NCBI RefSeq assembly: GCF_032854445.1 | Contig: NC_088302.1 | Coordinates: forward strand, 53,228,046 to 53,288,045 | DNA: 60,000 nucleotides | Direction: 5' to 3' | Origin: Liolophura sinensis | Taxonomy: Eukaryota; Mollusca; Polyplacophora; Chitonida; Chitonidae | Shown: one piece after another, positions 46,007-58,862 of the stretch | Layout of the letters: each line of letters begins with the position of its first letter | How positions within the stretch are numbered: the stretch's first letter is position 1 | Position numbers and translations under genes: made by a program | Notes under the pieces: model-generated | The model's database searches: none | What the model was told of the DNA's origin: nothing | The model's input: only the letters and a program-made list of their open reading frames with translations

Positions 46007-48976
46007 CTAAACAGAAAAGACAAATTTCTCCCTAAATATACACTGGTAGTTACCCTTGTTACTTGAAAAGATCAGTAAAATTGTACAACACAAACACATG
46101 TGGAGCCGCAACTATTAAAATGTGAAAAGGTAAGCCGTCGCGAGCCGAGTGCAGGATACCCGTAGTATCTTTTCACTGACCACGATCGAGTAGCAGCCTG
46201 TCTTCGGTTCGACTGGCGCTTCTGACGAGCAATGGATAAAATGGTTTTAATATAAACGTTATCCCTTGTCCGCTTTACCACGTACACCACCCCGCGCCAG
46301 ACGCATAGACTTCTCGTCCCGACATTAAGTGTTTCCTTCCCACATAGGCGGCCTAGCCACGCCGATATCTATTAATCCCGCCATTATCGTGCACAGCACT
46401 ATTCTTCCAAGAGGCCCAAGCTCTTTCTCCATGGCAAATCCGGCAAAAACCGCGTGACCCAGCCTATATGTAAATTTTACCCCCACCCTATCCCAACCCC
46501 GAGTGAACAGTTGTCTCATTTTACATAGTTCAGTTTGCCCTAGAAAAAATCTCATGATAGTTGCGGTCCTTTCTCCTCGAGTTCTCCGAACAAACAATTA
46601 CACGTACTTCCATCTTCCGTCCTTTTTCATCAAGGGCCCCAATAAGAGCATTATACAGCTCTCGTGTAAAGAAGTTCTGATTAGTTTGCTTCCCGCTTTG
46701 TATGTTATCCAAAGGTTCTGAAATCTAAATTGCCGACCACAAACTGTAAAACTCATCACATCAAGTATCAGGCTCTGTATTTTCCTTCATAAAAGCTCAT
46801 CCACCACCATAACGTTTTATCCAAGATATTATGCAGACGGTCTCGTGAGTTTGTCCTCCTGGTAACATCAACAGCTTATATGTGTGATTGAATGGATGTG
46901 ATTGTATGGATATAAATGTTTACCAGCAGACACATGCATGGATGAATAAAACTTGGTACTTTTGTTACCATTTTGCTGCCAGACCATTCGTCCAAGTATG
47001 TCCAAAAACAAAAACAAAAAAAGACAAAAAAAAAAGTGTCCGATAGAAAAATGTAATCCAATGACCTGTTCTATTCGAAAGAACGCAGCAACTTTCAGAA
47101 CCAGTCCGGAAACGCTGTGGTTTCGTATAGGTATACGGTAAGGTTATACATGTAGTGGGTCTAGAGGTCAGATAGCAACCCCAAGCGTCAAGAAAATCTT
47201 GGGCAAAATGTCGGGTAGCGGTCATTGTTTATTTTGGTCTTTCACGGCTGTAATCTACGAAGTCCCTCTCTTGCTACAAAGATGACTGTGACCTGTCTAG
47301 TCCAACACTAGATGACAGCAAGCCAACATTCCACGTTAAAACTTTTAACACTTCAACCGTCATGGACATAAAGCAAGCCTCTGTGGTGATCTGGGCGACC
47401 ACTACATGTTGTGCAGTCCACAATAGCCCTTAGTTATGTCGGTACACGAGTACTGCAGTGAACACAAGAATCAAATGTAATTTATGGAAGTGTTCATGTA
47501 TATTTGCATAAGCACTCATCCTGAAGACCACAAATGCAGCTTGTATATAATACGGTATCGTATGTATGAACATCCTCTTCACCGTGAAGTAATACTGGGC
47601 ACAAGAAAGAATTTACGTCTTCAAAAAAACGCACCTTCTGGCATTTCCTATATAATGCCGATTCTGTTCGCTGGTCCGTTCTCGTTAAGTACTGTGAGTG
47701 TAGCCGTAAACAGATACTAAAAGTTGTTAAAACCAACAACATCTACGTATAAATCATTAAAGGCATCATTTTCGACAATCCTTCAAAGGTTTCATTTCTA
47801 TTATCCTTTACACGTATTATTTCTGCAATCCTTCAAAGTTGCCATCTCTGAAATCCTGGCAATCAGCAGGCGAACTTACCTTCAAGGTTTATGTGGTCGT
47901 GGTAAACAGTCTATTTCGTGGGTATACTTCTGCTCTCTCGCATCTGTTCATCACACTGAACATACGAAAGCAAACTCTCGTCTATATCCCTGCTGTGGTG
48001 TCTACAGTTCTATTGATTCCTCTACCAATATCCAGTAAAAACCAGTTACAACCGGAGCATCCAGTATGGCGGGAAATCATTATCATGGTTTCTGCACCTC
48101 TTAAGGCTAAACTGGGTTATCGTAGCGACACCCCCCACCCAACCCTCCCGCTTTTAACATGTCCAAGGGTGCAAGTTCTGCATAAACAAAGAAAATACAT
48201 CAAGTCCCGCAGCTAAATGCTATGACATTCTCGACAACGTGCTAAGCGCGAGATAAACAAGACCTGAAATTCAGAAACGGTCAAAAGATCATGCATTGGC
48301 CGATTTTCTTATACAGGACCAACTTTTTAACCACCATTGTACCAAATAACAGCTGCATGACAGTTACTGAACCAGCATGCTTTGGCAGGCTTCCATGTAC
48401 TTTCGCAGTTTAAAACAGTCGGCATAAATTTCAAATATATCCACAGACCGGTGTGTAAATGTCATTGTTTTGATCATAAAATAGTTTTTAACACACACAC
48501 AAAAAAAACATCTTTCGTGACTTCTTGTAAACATACGTCAATTACACGTCACACTTCTTAATGGCTCGATTCCATTTCATACTATGACAGCGGTGAACAA
48601 CTCTGAAAGATACTTTGTATGGATATCTATACGTAACAGTGATGTAACCATGCTGAGCCCAGACGAGAGTCGGCTACAAGGATCACACTGATTGAAGGGA
48701 AATAAAACGCAAAGGCGTGCTCTCTTCTGCAATACGAGCACAGATGTGCAAATGTTGTACGAGAACTAACGTGCAAATGTTGTAATACAAAGCTATGTTA
48801 CAGTTTTCACTGCTGAAATCACTGACAAATGTTCTTATGTCTTCGCTGAACGCATTTCTGCAGCATTCCACAGCTGGAAAAAGAGGTACACGGCTTTACC
48901 ACGTTACTTGTATAGGGAGGTGGGGGGGGGGGGGAGAGTATTCCCACATACTACGTCTGTATATTAAACGAACGCC

Positions 48977-49108
48977 ATTTGGGACGGTCTGCAGGAAGGT
49001 TGTGTGTTGGCTAGTAACACTGGTCTCCTCCCATCGTAATGCTAGCCGCAGTGGCGTAAGTGAAATATTTTCGAGTACAGCCTAAAACACCAATCAAAAT
49101 GATAAATT
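48977..49108 (+). mobile_element. Diverged SINE fragment, family A
   Basis: GGTCTGCAGGAAGGTTG, CTCCTCCCATCGTAATGCTA, GAAATATTTTCGAGTACAGC and AAACACCAATCAAA match the family body and tail with substitutions. Confidence 0.8.
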
Positions 49109-52067
49109 GATAACATCATTTCATGATTTATTTTAATTATGGCTGTTGCCGTCGGAATTTATCCAGTTTTATGCTTGTGTGGATTTACTAGGTATGACGC
49201 ATGGGGACACATACCTTGAATCGGTAGCTGGGGCGATTACGAGTACGGACACTATTGGCGGACAGCAGTTTAGTGTATTGGAATGTAGAGGTGTTTGAGG
49301 TAATCGCATGGAACATGGCTGTGACAGTATATGTAATCACAGCCCAACAGAGCTAATGCAAAGGTAGTCTCGTACGTGTACTAAGAATTCGTCGGCGTTG
49401 TTTACACGTGTTATATTTTCTATATTCTTCTTCCTTCTTCCGTAGCAGAACAACAAACGTTTTGCTGCAGCCGCGATTTATCCAAACACCAGGCGACAGC
49501 TGCAACAATTGCCCCTGGTTAAACCCGCCTCTATACATAAATGTAGCTGTCGCATAATCGTGCGCCTGACATGATTCGCTTGACAGATGGGCCATTCGAA
49601 GCAAGCAGTCCCTTCAGCCGATTTCAGTCGCATCGGTGCTCGTCACAGTAGATACGCAGACTGCACTTCGGCCAAACCCCACAGCCCTCCGCTCTTACAA
49701 GGTCTTGCCTGCAGTGTGATTATCTATTACAAGGAAAAATATTATTTTCTGTCCACTTAAAACAATGATTATCATTAGTTCAACTGACTGAAACAGAATG
49801 AACAAGACTTGCAATGAACTTTATTATTAACATTCAACAGAAGTCGACCGGTTACTGTTTTATATATTTTTTAATGCCACCCGCTTTTGTTACGCTTTCC
49901 GTTTTCAGTCCACCGATTGAAACCTAGGGCGTCAGACGACGGAAGGCGACTGTCTAAACAGCTACCAGCACTAAAACTAACCCCCACCGTGAGATGTGAT
50001 ACCTAGTACCGTAGTTCTTTAACTCCTAATGTCAACAAACCTCCCCGGTATCCACTACTGGGTTCCAGCTGTGTTATTCGTAAGGATTTAACTCAGAACT
50101 AGTCTCCGTATCCACTGAAGTGATAGATCCACAAACCCACTGCGCCCTGTGCAATCGATGTTATCAACACAAATCATAAAGGCAGACCGGTTTACCAAAG
50201 ACCTACATGTACATGTTGGCCTCAGAGTGAAGGTTGGATAGGCAAGCCGCGTAAAGCTTAGACCGGAATCCACATGGCACATCTACGAATGTGGACTTCA
50301 TTATAAATAAAATAAATAAAATGCCGAAAGGCGAGTCCAATGAAGAGTTTTTGTGAATTACTTGCCAAAATTCATAAAAAAAAAAAAGAATTGTATCGCC
50401 GTGAGAATTGTACTGCCGTGAAGTCTAGCGAAGACAAAATTTTCTCACAGATAACATCTGGATTTACTGGACTCTCCAGTGTAGATCTGCACACTTTTAT
50501 CACAAGAATAACAAGTGTTATGTTTTATCACGAACCTCTCCTGGAGCTGAACGGGGTGGACAACCGACCAGGACATTGAATATAACTGACTTTAGACTAG
50601 TAGTAGACTTTATACGCCACGCCAAGCCAAGAGAATGAACTATGGCGTTGTTTTTGTGCCCTCGCGTACTTTGCGGATTGCTCTATTTTTAAGCGAATTG
50701 GTGTTAATACTAACAGCTGTGCATGCCGTCTATATTCTCATATTGATATTCTCAACTGATAACAAGTCGGTGAAGATAAAAATGCCGTTACGCTGTTTAC
50801 AAACAGAAGTACTCCATCAATTCACAGGACGTAGAGTTGGTCCATAGAATGTTTACATTCTATGGTATATACTAGAACAATGTAAAAGTAGCACACATTA
50901 ATTTCTTAACTTTATTTGCTATGCAAATTCTCAAACCCACTTGTCCAGGACAATCAACACTACTTCGAAATCCAAAATCTTAAGAGCTGAAAACTTATCT
51001 TCTCCCATTTGAACCTTCTGCTGAATAGCCCTGCAGGTTAAAGAGTTTAGCTTTTTCAGTACAAAATATACAGGAATGCAACATTTTAGTTCGGGACATT
51101 TTGATGCACAATATTTAGGTGTCCAACAGTATTTCATGCGACATTCAGGCACACCACATTTCGGCACATCAAGCTAATTCGGTCTTCCTCTTCCACCTAC
51201 AGAAACATAAATGTGAAATAATTACAGACCTTGGCTTAGAATGTATCTATGGTATTGTTTTTCACTTTAGTTTCTATGAAATGATTGTTAACTTACGTAT
51301 GTGTTAAGAACCTAAATTCTGAAGTTATAATATTATAGCTGTTTAGTCAAATTGTGCAGTGTATAATGTCTGAGCCAACCAAATAAATCAATGCTTACAC
51401 CCTTTAAAAGGCCAAAACAGGATAAGTTTGTCCTACTCTGTAACTTTATGTTTTACACCTTAGTATAAATATTGCCAATCTGATTGTTCACATTGAAAAT
51501 ATAATGGAGTAATATGGAGTAATGTACAAGTATTTCACTGAAACTGCATCATTTATCTTTGTGTTTTACTATCACCCTGTCCACAGTATAAATGGATCAT
51601 TCTCTGCTCAATGGATTGGTTCAACTCCTGATAAAATATGGGTCAAGGCGAGCCCAATATCATTGCTGACAGCCACTAACAAGCATGGACAAATAAATAC
51701 TCCAAACAATACAAAATACTGTAAATGCATTATCCTTTTGCTTTGTTCTTGTATCATTTTATCAGCAGATTTAAAGCATAAATATTTGGAGAACATGAAA
51801 GTTTGTCTGCACTTGTGATCCAATAACTTCATCAAAACCTTTCTCAACCTGTTCCAAACCTTTAGCATAATTCAGGTAATGCTCGATATAACTTACATCA
51901 CATAACAGATTTACTGCATAACATGTTGGATGTTGTCATAAACATACCCCAGAGATTTGTCACTTTTGTCATTTCCCTTGAATGTGACAGGTCTTTTTTC
52001 CTTGCACCAAAATATTGGCTTGTCTTCACCCTGTCCCTTGAGGTTATTTAAACTGCGACCATAAAGA

Positions 52068-52340
52068 GTGAGTGAGTGACTGAGTGCTTGGGGTTTAACA
52101 TAGTTAATTTTTCATGACACCAAAGGAGTCTAGAGTGCACATAATGTGCCTCCTTGTTGCAGGACAAATTTCCACCACTCTTTTCTCCAGTGTTACTTCA
52201 CAGGGACAACTTACCGAAGGCAAGTAAGCCACACCGCCTAGCCCTTAAACTGATATGGGTCAACAAGTCGTTGCACTATCCCCTTAGTGCTGAACGCCAA
52301 GCGAGCAAGTTACAACTTCCTCTTTTAAGGTCTTAGGTGT
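52068..52340 (+). mobile_element. Second dispersed-repeat family (non-SINE-A)
   Basis: Starts GAGTGAGTGAGTGACTGAGT, then GCTTGGGGTTTAACAT, CTCCTTGTTGCAGGAC, ACCGAAGGCAAGTAAGCC, GGGTCAACAAGTCGTTGCAC and ends near CTCTTTTAAGGTCTTAGG. I recall this as a repeat common in molluscan sequence; there is only one copy here, so the repeat nature rests on memory. The 60-codon ORF inside is not considered a gene. Confidence 0.55.
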
Positions 52341-52925
52341 GACCCGACGAAGAACTGACTCTGTACCTACCGCCTCCTGAAGCAGACGTTTTTCCAACTG
52401 TGCTTTCAGCACAAACATTTTAAACAATACATCATGCTTTATAATAATTTCGAAAATTTAGCACAAAACAGGTCTGGTAAGTTTGCACAGTCATGACTAT
52501 CACACTTACCCTAAATGACCTAAAATTTCGCCCATAAAAGTGCACTTTTAGAGGCAAACAAATGTCAGAAATTATTTTTGGTGCTGAAACTTACAATTTT
52601 CAAATACAATATCATCTATGTCCTAAGCAAACCTCCGAACACTATTCCAAGCTCAATGATACTCTCAGAATTATGAAAAATGGGGAAGTTAATTATGATC
52701 TTGTAAATGTACTTTAATCAGTCCAAGAAATAACTTACACATTTACATTATGGTTATACTGGTGATACTACCAAAACTGCACTGTACATTGTGCAGTAGG
52801 TGACAAAACAGTCTTTATTCAAATGATGTGGAAATTGTCGGTAGCAGTGTTTTACACCTCATGTTTTGCATTTTTAGCCATCTTTAACACTTCATTTTCA
52901 AACACATCCTATTGTCTTTGTATCA

Positions 52926-53198
52926 AATTTATTTATTTCATTTGATTGGTATTTTACGCCGTACTTAAGAATATTTCACTTATACGACGGCGGCCAGCAT
53001 TATGGAGGGAGGAAAGCGAACAGAGCCTGGAGAAAACCCACGACCATCTGCAGGACGCTGGCACACCTTCCAACATATGGCCTGAGAGGAAGCCAGGCTG
53101 AGCTGGACTCAAACTCACAGCGACTTTATGCATTGGTTAGAGGCTCCTGGGTCATTACCCTGTGCTAGCGCGCTAACCAACTGGGCCACGGAGGCTCC
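52926..53198 (-). mobile_element. Full-length tRNA-derived SINE, family A
   Basis: Complete reverse copy. Read on the minus strand it opens with GGAGCCTCCGTGGCCCAGTT then GGTTAGCGCGCTAGC (a clear tRNA-like A box), then the B-box-like GAGTTTGAGTCC, the shared body, and ends in an AAATAAATAAATTT tail. It is the best copy for defining the family. Confidence 0.93.
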
Positions 53199-53710
53199 TC
53201 TTTGTATCAAAAGATGAGCAAATAGGAGAATGTCCAACCCGCAAAGTCAACTTTCTAGTTCATGTCATGTATCTTATATATCTTTACACCCTCAACACAA
53301 GGCTATCTCTGAAGCTCAATACAGTTGTTGCCTAGCATTTCACCAGGAAGTACCATTCAACACTGTCAGTTCATATTAACTTTTCTGCATAAAGTGACAT
53401 TAAATGGTTAAAAAAGAAGTGCATTGATGGTGTTTATGTGAGCCAATAGAGCATACTGATAATTTCATTCCAGTAATACTCCATGTCTGCTTTTCTGGTG
53501 CACAATTTTCCTTTGCAAAAGTGTAAAGTGTATTATTATTGCTAAAATTCCATAAGCACTCTGTATTCTGGAAAAAATAAATGAATGGGAAAAGTTTTCG
53601 TTCTAGTAGCTGACGCAGCTCCATCATCATGCATGATTACCAGTCCCCATGTCAGATCAAAGCTACTGAGCTGCCAAAGGCTTCCCCACATGATAATATA
53701 CAAAACACAG

Positions 53711-54526
53711 GTTGTCACGATGCAGCCCTCGGGTATATGCAGTATTAATGTCTTAGCTCAATACCTTTCAAATAACAGGTAACCCCTTTTAAAGGAGTAG
53801 AGGCTATTTTTTGTTTTTTGCTTGTTACTGAAAGCTGGCCAAACAAAATAGTAGTCACAAATGCCCTGGTTAGTCATACATGTCACAAAGAATGTAGATC
53901 ATTAGATAGTACTTTTTCATCAGCCACTGTTTAGGAGAAGCAAGTCTAATGACATGTATATTTAAACATAACTTACATGTATGTGCTACAGACTTCTACT
54001 TTAATTCAAACTTCTTTGCCTACTGCACCTTTTCTGTCATAGGCATCGCCTGGAGGCTGGGTACGGTTAAAACTGTCCATCAAAAGTTAGCAAGCTTGAG
54101 TTTTACAAGGAAGTTGTAGCAGAGTTCAGTTTATTGTAGTACAGATAATTTGTACATTAAATGAATCAAGGAAATGTAATGATTTTTATGATTTGCTTCG
54201 AACAGATTTCACCCAGAAGAGAGTTCACATATCTGGTCAGATCACATGACCCATCAGTGTCTTCCCAAAAATGTGTCAGCTGACCTAAGAGATGAACTAA
54301 GTAACATGATAATCTCCTTTCTATACCAGTTTGTTGTATTTAGGCAGTCAGTGCTCATGCAGTTTAATACTGTTAACTTTTTCCACATGTTTGGTTCTCA
54401 CAGTGTATAATTTACTATTATTATTCTCTCACTATTCAAGGTCATTCTCAAGACTTATGCAACGGCTGCAGCGTCTTCATCGAGTTAGCCCTTGGCGATC
54501 ACCGCACCTGATTATGTACATTTCAG
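53711..54526 (+). CDS. Unrecognised gene fragment, three phase-compatible exons
   Basis: Exons 53711-53778 (acceptor ACAAAACACAG, donor AACAG/gtaacc, phase 2 out), 54206-54328 (acceptor TTGCTTCGAACAG, phase 2 in and out) and 54441-54526 (acceptor CTATTCAAG, donor TTTCAG/gttggt, phase 1 out) read as one open frame. Segments: PSGICSINVLAQYLSNNR, then FHPEESSHIWSDHM, NVSADLRDELSNMI, and RLMQRLQRLHRVSPWRSPHL. The matching phases and protein-like composition suggest a real gene whose other exons I cannot place. The donor at 54328 (CCA/gtttgt) is weak. No domain is recognised. Confidence 0.4.
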
Positions 54527-56477
54527 GTTGGTGTCATGCTCTACACATGGTGTGCAATCATCCCTCTCCAATGTCACATCCGGTTTGCCTGGGCTCAGTT
54601 CAGTTTTGAGAGCGGCAAGGGCAGAGTGCACGTAGGTGACAGGAAATGTTAACAGGCTATAAAGATATGAAATTTTGGTCTAAACAGTTAGAAGGAATAA
54701 GCTGTGTTGTGCGTTATCTTTAAAAAAGATCCTCAGTCCAAAGCATACAGTTTTGTAGTTACTTTTCTGTGCGGCATCTTAAAGCCCGTCTCTGCCTTAT
54801 GGGCATGCAAGGTTTAGACCTGAACAGAAAATGGAAACCTCGATATTTCTTTATTGGAATTTGAATATGGCCTACTAAGACTAACATGTTTTGAGCTCGT
54901 CATGACTCAAGGTACATGTGTGGATGGACATTTTTCGTATATTTCACCATGGCTTTGGACTTATATTCTGATAGCATAGGGGTACAGGGTAATGCTGTTG
55001 GCATGGGGGAATTGCCCATGATGCATTGCGAACAGAGCTGGTTTTACATGCAAACACTGACAATTGCCTGCTGATGGAAGAGGGAGAGTTGCATACACGA
55101 GATATTGAAGTTCAACATAAGTAAAATCATGCAACTTGAGAGCATCGAAAGCTCCCCCCTGTTGTCAGTATTATCCAATCAGACACGACTTATTTCTATA
55201 ACCCAAGGACGCCTCCGTTTCTGCTTACGTCATCCAAGCACTGGTTTGCCTGTTAATCAGATGTGGATGGGCTCCGAGTGACGTGACATCAGGTTTCAGG
55301 TTGCTCCAACATGGTGCATTCCAAGGCTATCTAGTAATTCCTTACTAGAAGTTAATTTATAGAGTTACCAACCTGAAGTATGTCAGGGAAAAAGACAGTT
55401 GTGAAGGCTAGGGGGACCCTACTGTTAGTTAATGAGCTCCTTCTAAGATGTTCATTGTGAAGAACTACTTCTTCGATGAATTTATGTCACTTTACCACGT
55501 GATGGCATAAGCAAGTTTAAAATTCCCGAAAAAAAAAATATCTGAATAGGTCCGTTTTCACCTGTTTCTGAATAATTCAGGTTATATTGTGTGATGTCTT
55601 TTCTTTTAAATAAATTATTATACAGTTAGCCTTATCATAAAAAAAATTATTGTTTCACAGATATGCTGGTGGTTTAAGGGGTTTATTTCTGTGTGTTTTC
55701 AACTGTAAGAAAAACTGCATACACCCCCAGAAAATTTCACCTGCACAACTTGACTTTCTTATTATGAACTATTCAACACAATATCCAATACTTTAAATAC
55801 ATTATTTTCTACATCTCCAATAACTTAGTGTTTGATTTTGAAGGTGGAAATATTTCATCAAAATGTGAATAAAATTAACATTAAAGTATTTTTATTTATC
55901 GTTGCTCTTTTCTATTTATAACAACAGGATAATATGCTATAATATTAACAAAAATTACGTATAATTTTTCTTTCTATGATTCAAATACTATGATAATCAG
56001 TATGTCCATTTCTCGCAAATTTGTCCACATATGCCAGCACTTTGCCTCGGCATCACCATACGGCTACCATTACAGAAATTTTCCACCACGTGCGTTCAAT
56101 TCATTCAAGATTTCTTCTAACACATTTGATGTATCAAAATACTTTTCCAAGAGACAGAATAGTTAAATCAGTAGAGCTTCTTTTCACGCACATCTTAGCG
56201 AAAGAAATAAGCCTACCTCACAAAAGAAGTCTGTCTTCACGTAGTCTGCAAATGTTCGGCGGTCTTTGTCACGGGCAGATGGGAAATGTTGCATTCTATA
56301 TTTCGATTCGGCTGACCGCGAGTCTGCGCAGCTATAGCTTATTTCATCGATATAGGCACCGCGCTTAAAAGCCTTCGAAAAAAATCATCACGCGAATTTC
56401 AAATCAACCTAAATTAATTCAAGATATTTTGAGCGAATTACGTAGGACATGCCAAAAAGTTAATTTATACATATAAT
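54527..56477. other. Non-coding stretch
   Basis: AT-rich, with a CCAAT motif near 55170 and no convincing exon. The 115-codon ORF at 56021-56368 has no domain or splice support. Confidence 0.45.
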
Positions 56478-56675
56478 TTATGAGTAAATCGCCGATCCCA
56501 AAAATTTAGGTTTATTCGACATAGCCCACATCCAGTACATCAGAATTAGTATGGGCAAACCGATTCTGAAAGCACTAACGACCGCCCATAATAACAGAGC
56601 AATGCCAACAAAAATAGTTCTGGACTCATGGGGAACGTGAAGTAGTACGTGAAACCTTTGACTACATATTTTCAT
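56478..56675 (-). CDS. Small hydrophobic protein, 65 aa (hypothetical)
   Basis: Single-exon ORF from ATG at 56675 to TAA. The middle is strongly hydrophobic (IFVGIALLLWAVVSAF and LPILILMYWMWAM), which would make one long or two short membrane segments with a basic N-terminal part. The upstream side is a CpG-containing, promoter-like stretch. It is not recognised as any named small membrane protein; it could be chance in a short ORF, or the first exon of a longer gene. Confidence 0.3.
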   Translation of the reverse strand: MKICSQRFHVLLHVPHESRTIFVGIALLLWAVVSAFRIGLPILILMYWMWAMSNKPKFLGSAIYS

Positions 56676-56830
56676 TTCCTTTTTCTACGCGACAACAGCG
56701 CGAGTAAAACAGCAAATGCCCGGATGTCCGCGGAATTGACGTGACCGAAGCCAATCAGTATACGCGAGACCAAGGGTTATGTGAAGATGGTCAACATGGC
56801 CGCTCACAAGAAAAATAAGCAAGTTTCATG
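56676..56830. promoter_or_regulatory. Promoter-like CpG stretch, possibly bidirectional
   Basis: Locally rich in CpG (CTACGCGACAACAGCGCGAG, GTCCGCGGAATTGACGTGAC) with a CCAAT box (AAGCCAATCAG near 56750) and a CRE-like TGACGTGA. Downstream on the plus strand is AAGATGGTCAACATGGCCGC, resembling a YY1-type start-site element with ATGs at 56787 and 56796. The small minus-strand ORF begins on the other side. Confidence 0.4.
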
Positions 56831-58282
56831 GCTTTCATATTGTCAATTTGTTTTAGATATAATAATCGCCGGGTTCAGCAATTCTTCAGTGTTTTGTGCA
56901 ATATATTCACACTGTGATACTCGTGTGCTTTGGTGTTTGGGTATACGTGCATAAGTGCGTCCATGCAGACAAATAAATTCCCCATTCCGAAATAACACAG
57001 TATAGAAATAGTTAGTGCTTTACACAGTATCATGAACAGTATATAGTTTTAGTGCCTCGTGGTGGTGTAACCATTAAAACTTGTATATCCACAAACGCAC
57101 AATAGTATATACTAATTAAAATATGACTAGCCCCTAGCTTATAAAATCTCCATAAGTGGAACAGTCACGTGGATTTCGTCAACTATGTCTACGTGGCTAG
57201 GGTATTTAGCAGCCGTGCATGAAAATAGCCTGCATCCAGAAAGTCTAATGAAATAATTCATACCCATCTAACCTTCTTTCAGACGCCAACGCCATGTGCC
57301 TATACATGCACAGAATATTAAAACATTATACACCAACTTTAAATTTAGACCAGGATTCATCCGTGTTTCTCAGTAGAAGTTTGTAGGTTCTATCATTTAC
57401 ATGTTTTTTATTGGTTGACTTATACCTGAATGATGTTCAACGATTATGCACTGCCAAATATTTGGCTATAAACGCGCCACTTCAATAACGTAAATTTCAT
57501 ATCGTAGACAAAAATATCTCGTGTATGCAGGTTTTGGTTCAAATATACGTTTTAATCCCACATATACGAAAAATTAATATCTTTGTTCAGAAATCTCTGC
57601 TAGTGAACGCAATATTGTGTAGAGATAGAGATGTTCATAAATATATCAATATAATTTGTGTTCACCTGTGAACGGGCTCCAAAGTCTCTGAGTACATAAT
57701 TAGAATAGACATGCACCATCATATATGTTTGTGGTTCAAAAAGTAACTATATATCAACCCCATGTAGCCTTAATGTATAGTGTGTGTTTTTGTCAAAAGT
57801 ACATTAGACACGAACGTGTGTCCCATGCTAGTGAAGCAGAGTAAACCCTCGTGTACATACAAAACATTGTCTTGTCAGTGTTCTTGTTGAAAGGTAGAAT
57901 ATAGACACCACTATGCAGTGCTTTGTGTAGAACATAGTTTTAAACAAACTGAGTATAGAGTATGCAAAATGACGTAGTCTGTATATTCTTGTGGTTCACA
58001 AGAGTATAGCGCAGACTCTAAGTTATAAAGTTCCCAATTAACGAGCATATATACAGGGTACCTGGTCTTGTTCCTAGGCCCAATGTTGGCCACCACGTGT
58101 TGTAATAGATGGTGTGGATTGCATCTTCAGTCAAATATCTGAACTCTGAATGTTCTTAAAGGAAACTTGTGTCTTTTAAAGCATACATAAACATATATAC
58201 TGGCATGGGCGAGTGTAAAAGTTTGTTGAAAGTTTTTTCCGGTCCTCAATATGCGCTGTTCATGACCATGCTTATGAAAAGT
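56831..58282. other. Non-coding stretch
   Basis: AT-rich sequence without a recognised exon, downstream of the promoter-like stretch. Confidence 0.5.
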
Positions 58283-58485
58283 TTATAATATATACGCAAC
58301 AGAGTGGTCCTAAACAACACACATTTATATATACGCAACAGAGTGGTCCTACACAAAACGCATTTATACATACGCAACTGAGTGGTCCTACACAACACAC
58401 GTTTATATATAGGCAACTGAGTGGTCCTACACAACACATTTTTATATATTCGCAACAGAGTGGTCCTACACAACACACATTTATG
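58283..58485 (-). repeat. 39-bp minisatellite, 5 units
   Basis: The landmark GAGTGGTCCTA recurs at 58302, 58341, 58380, 58419 and 58458, exactly 39 bp apart. Because 39 is a multiple of three, the minus strand stays open in two frames with a 13-residue period (for example CRTTLLRIYKCVL); I regard these ORFs as a by-product. Confidence 0.95.
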
Positions 58486-58753
58486 TATATATGAATACCA
58501 AACGTGGGTATACTATCCCTAATTTTCAGTACAACGCTCACAAGCACACGCAGTGTCGGGATACTATTTCATCTGCCATGACCAAAGGCCCACATAATGT
58601 AGCTGGTATCCATGGAAACGGGCATATGGTAGCTAGCATCGCCACTGGCCGCTACATTCAGGTTTAGTCGTCCTTCACGTGGTCTAATTAAGGTCAAAGG
58701 CTTAACCTTTGCCGTCCTTTTTACACGCGAGTGCGTAAGTCATCCATGCATGT

Positions 58754-58756
<3 letters not shown>

Positions 58757-58817
<61 letters not shown>

Positions 58818-58819
58818 TT
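58757..58819 (+). repeat. (AT)n plus poly-T tract
   Basis: About 44 bp of AT followed by a 20-bp T run, at the truncated end of a SINE fragment. Confidence 0.97.
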
Positions 58820-58862
58820 ATTTGATTAGTGTTTTACGCCGTACTCAAGAATATTTGACTTC
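58812..58862 (-). mobile_element. SINE 3'-end fragment next to an AT/T tract
   Basis: TTTGATTAGTGTTTTACGCC and GTACTCAAGAATATTTGACT: the last 50 bp of family A in reverse, directly following the (AT)n/T run. Confidence 0.8.

Larger units (their letters stand above)
46007..53710. other. Upstream flank of SLC6 and intergenic DNA
   Basis: 46090-46600 is relatively CpG-rich (for example CACCCCGCGCCAGACG, GGCCTAGCCACGCC) and is a plausible promoter or first-exon region for the SLC6 gene, unproven. Further right: a G run (48921-48932), SINE fragments at 48977 and 52926, and the second repeat family at 52068. The 125-codon ORF at 47839-48216 shows no domain or splice support. No gene is recognised. 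Confidence 0.45.

Noticed and set aside
47839-48216. 125-codon plus-strand ORF
   Set aside because: No domain, no splice partners and composition typical of chance ORFs.
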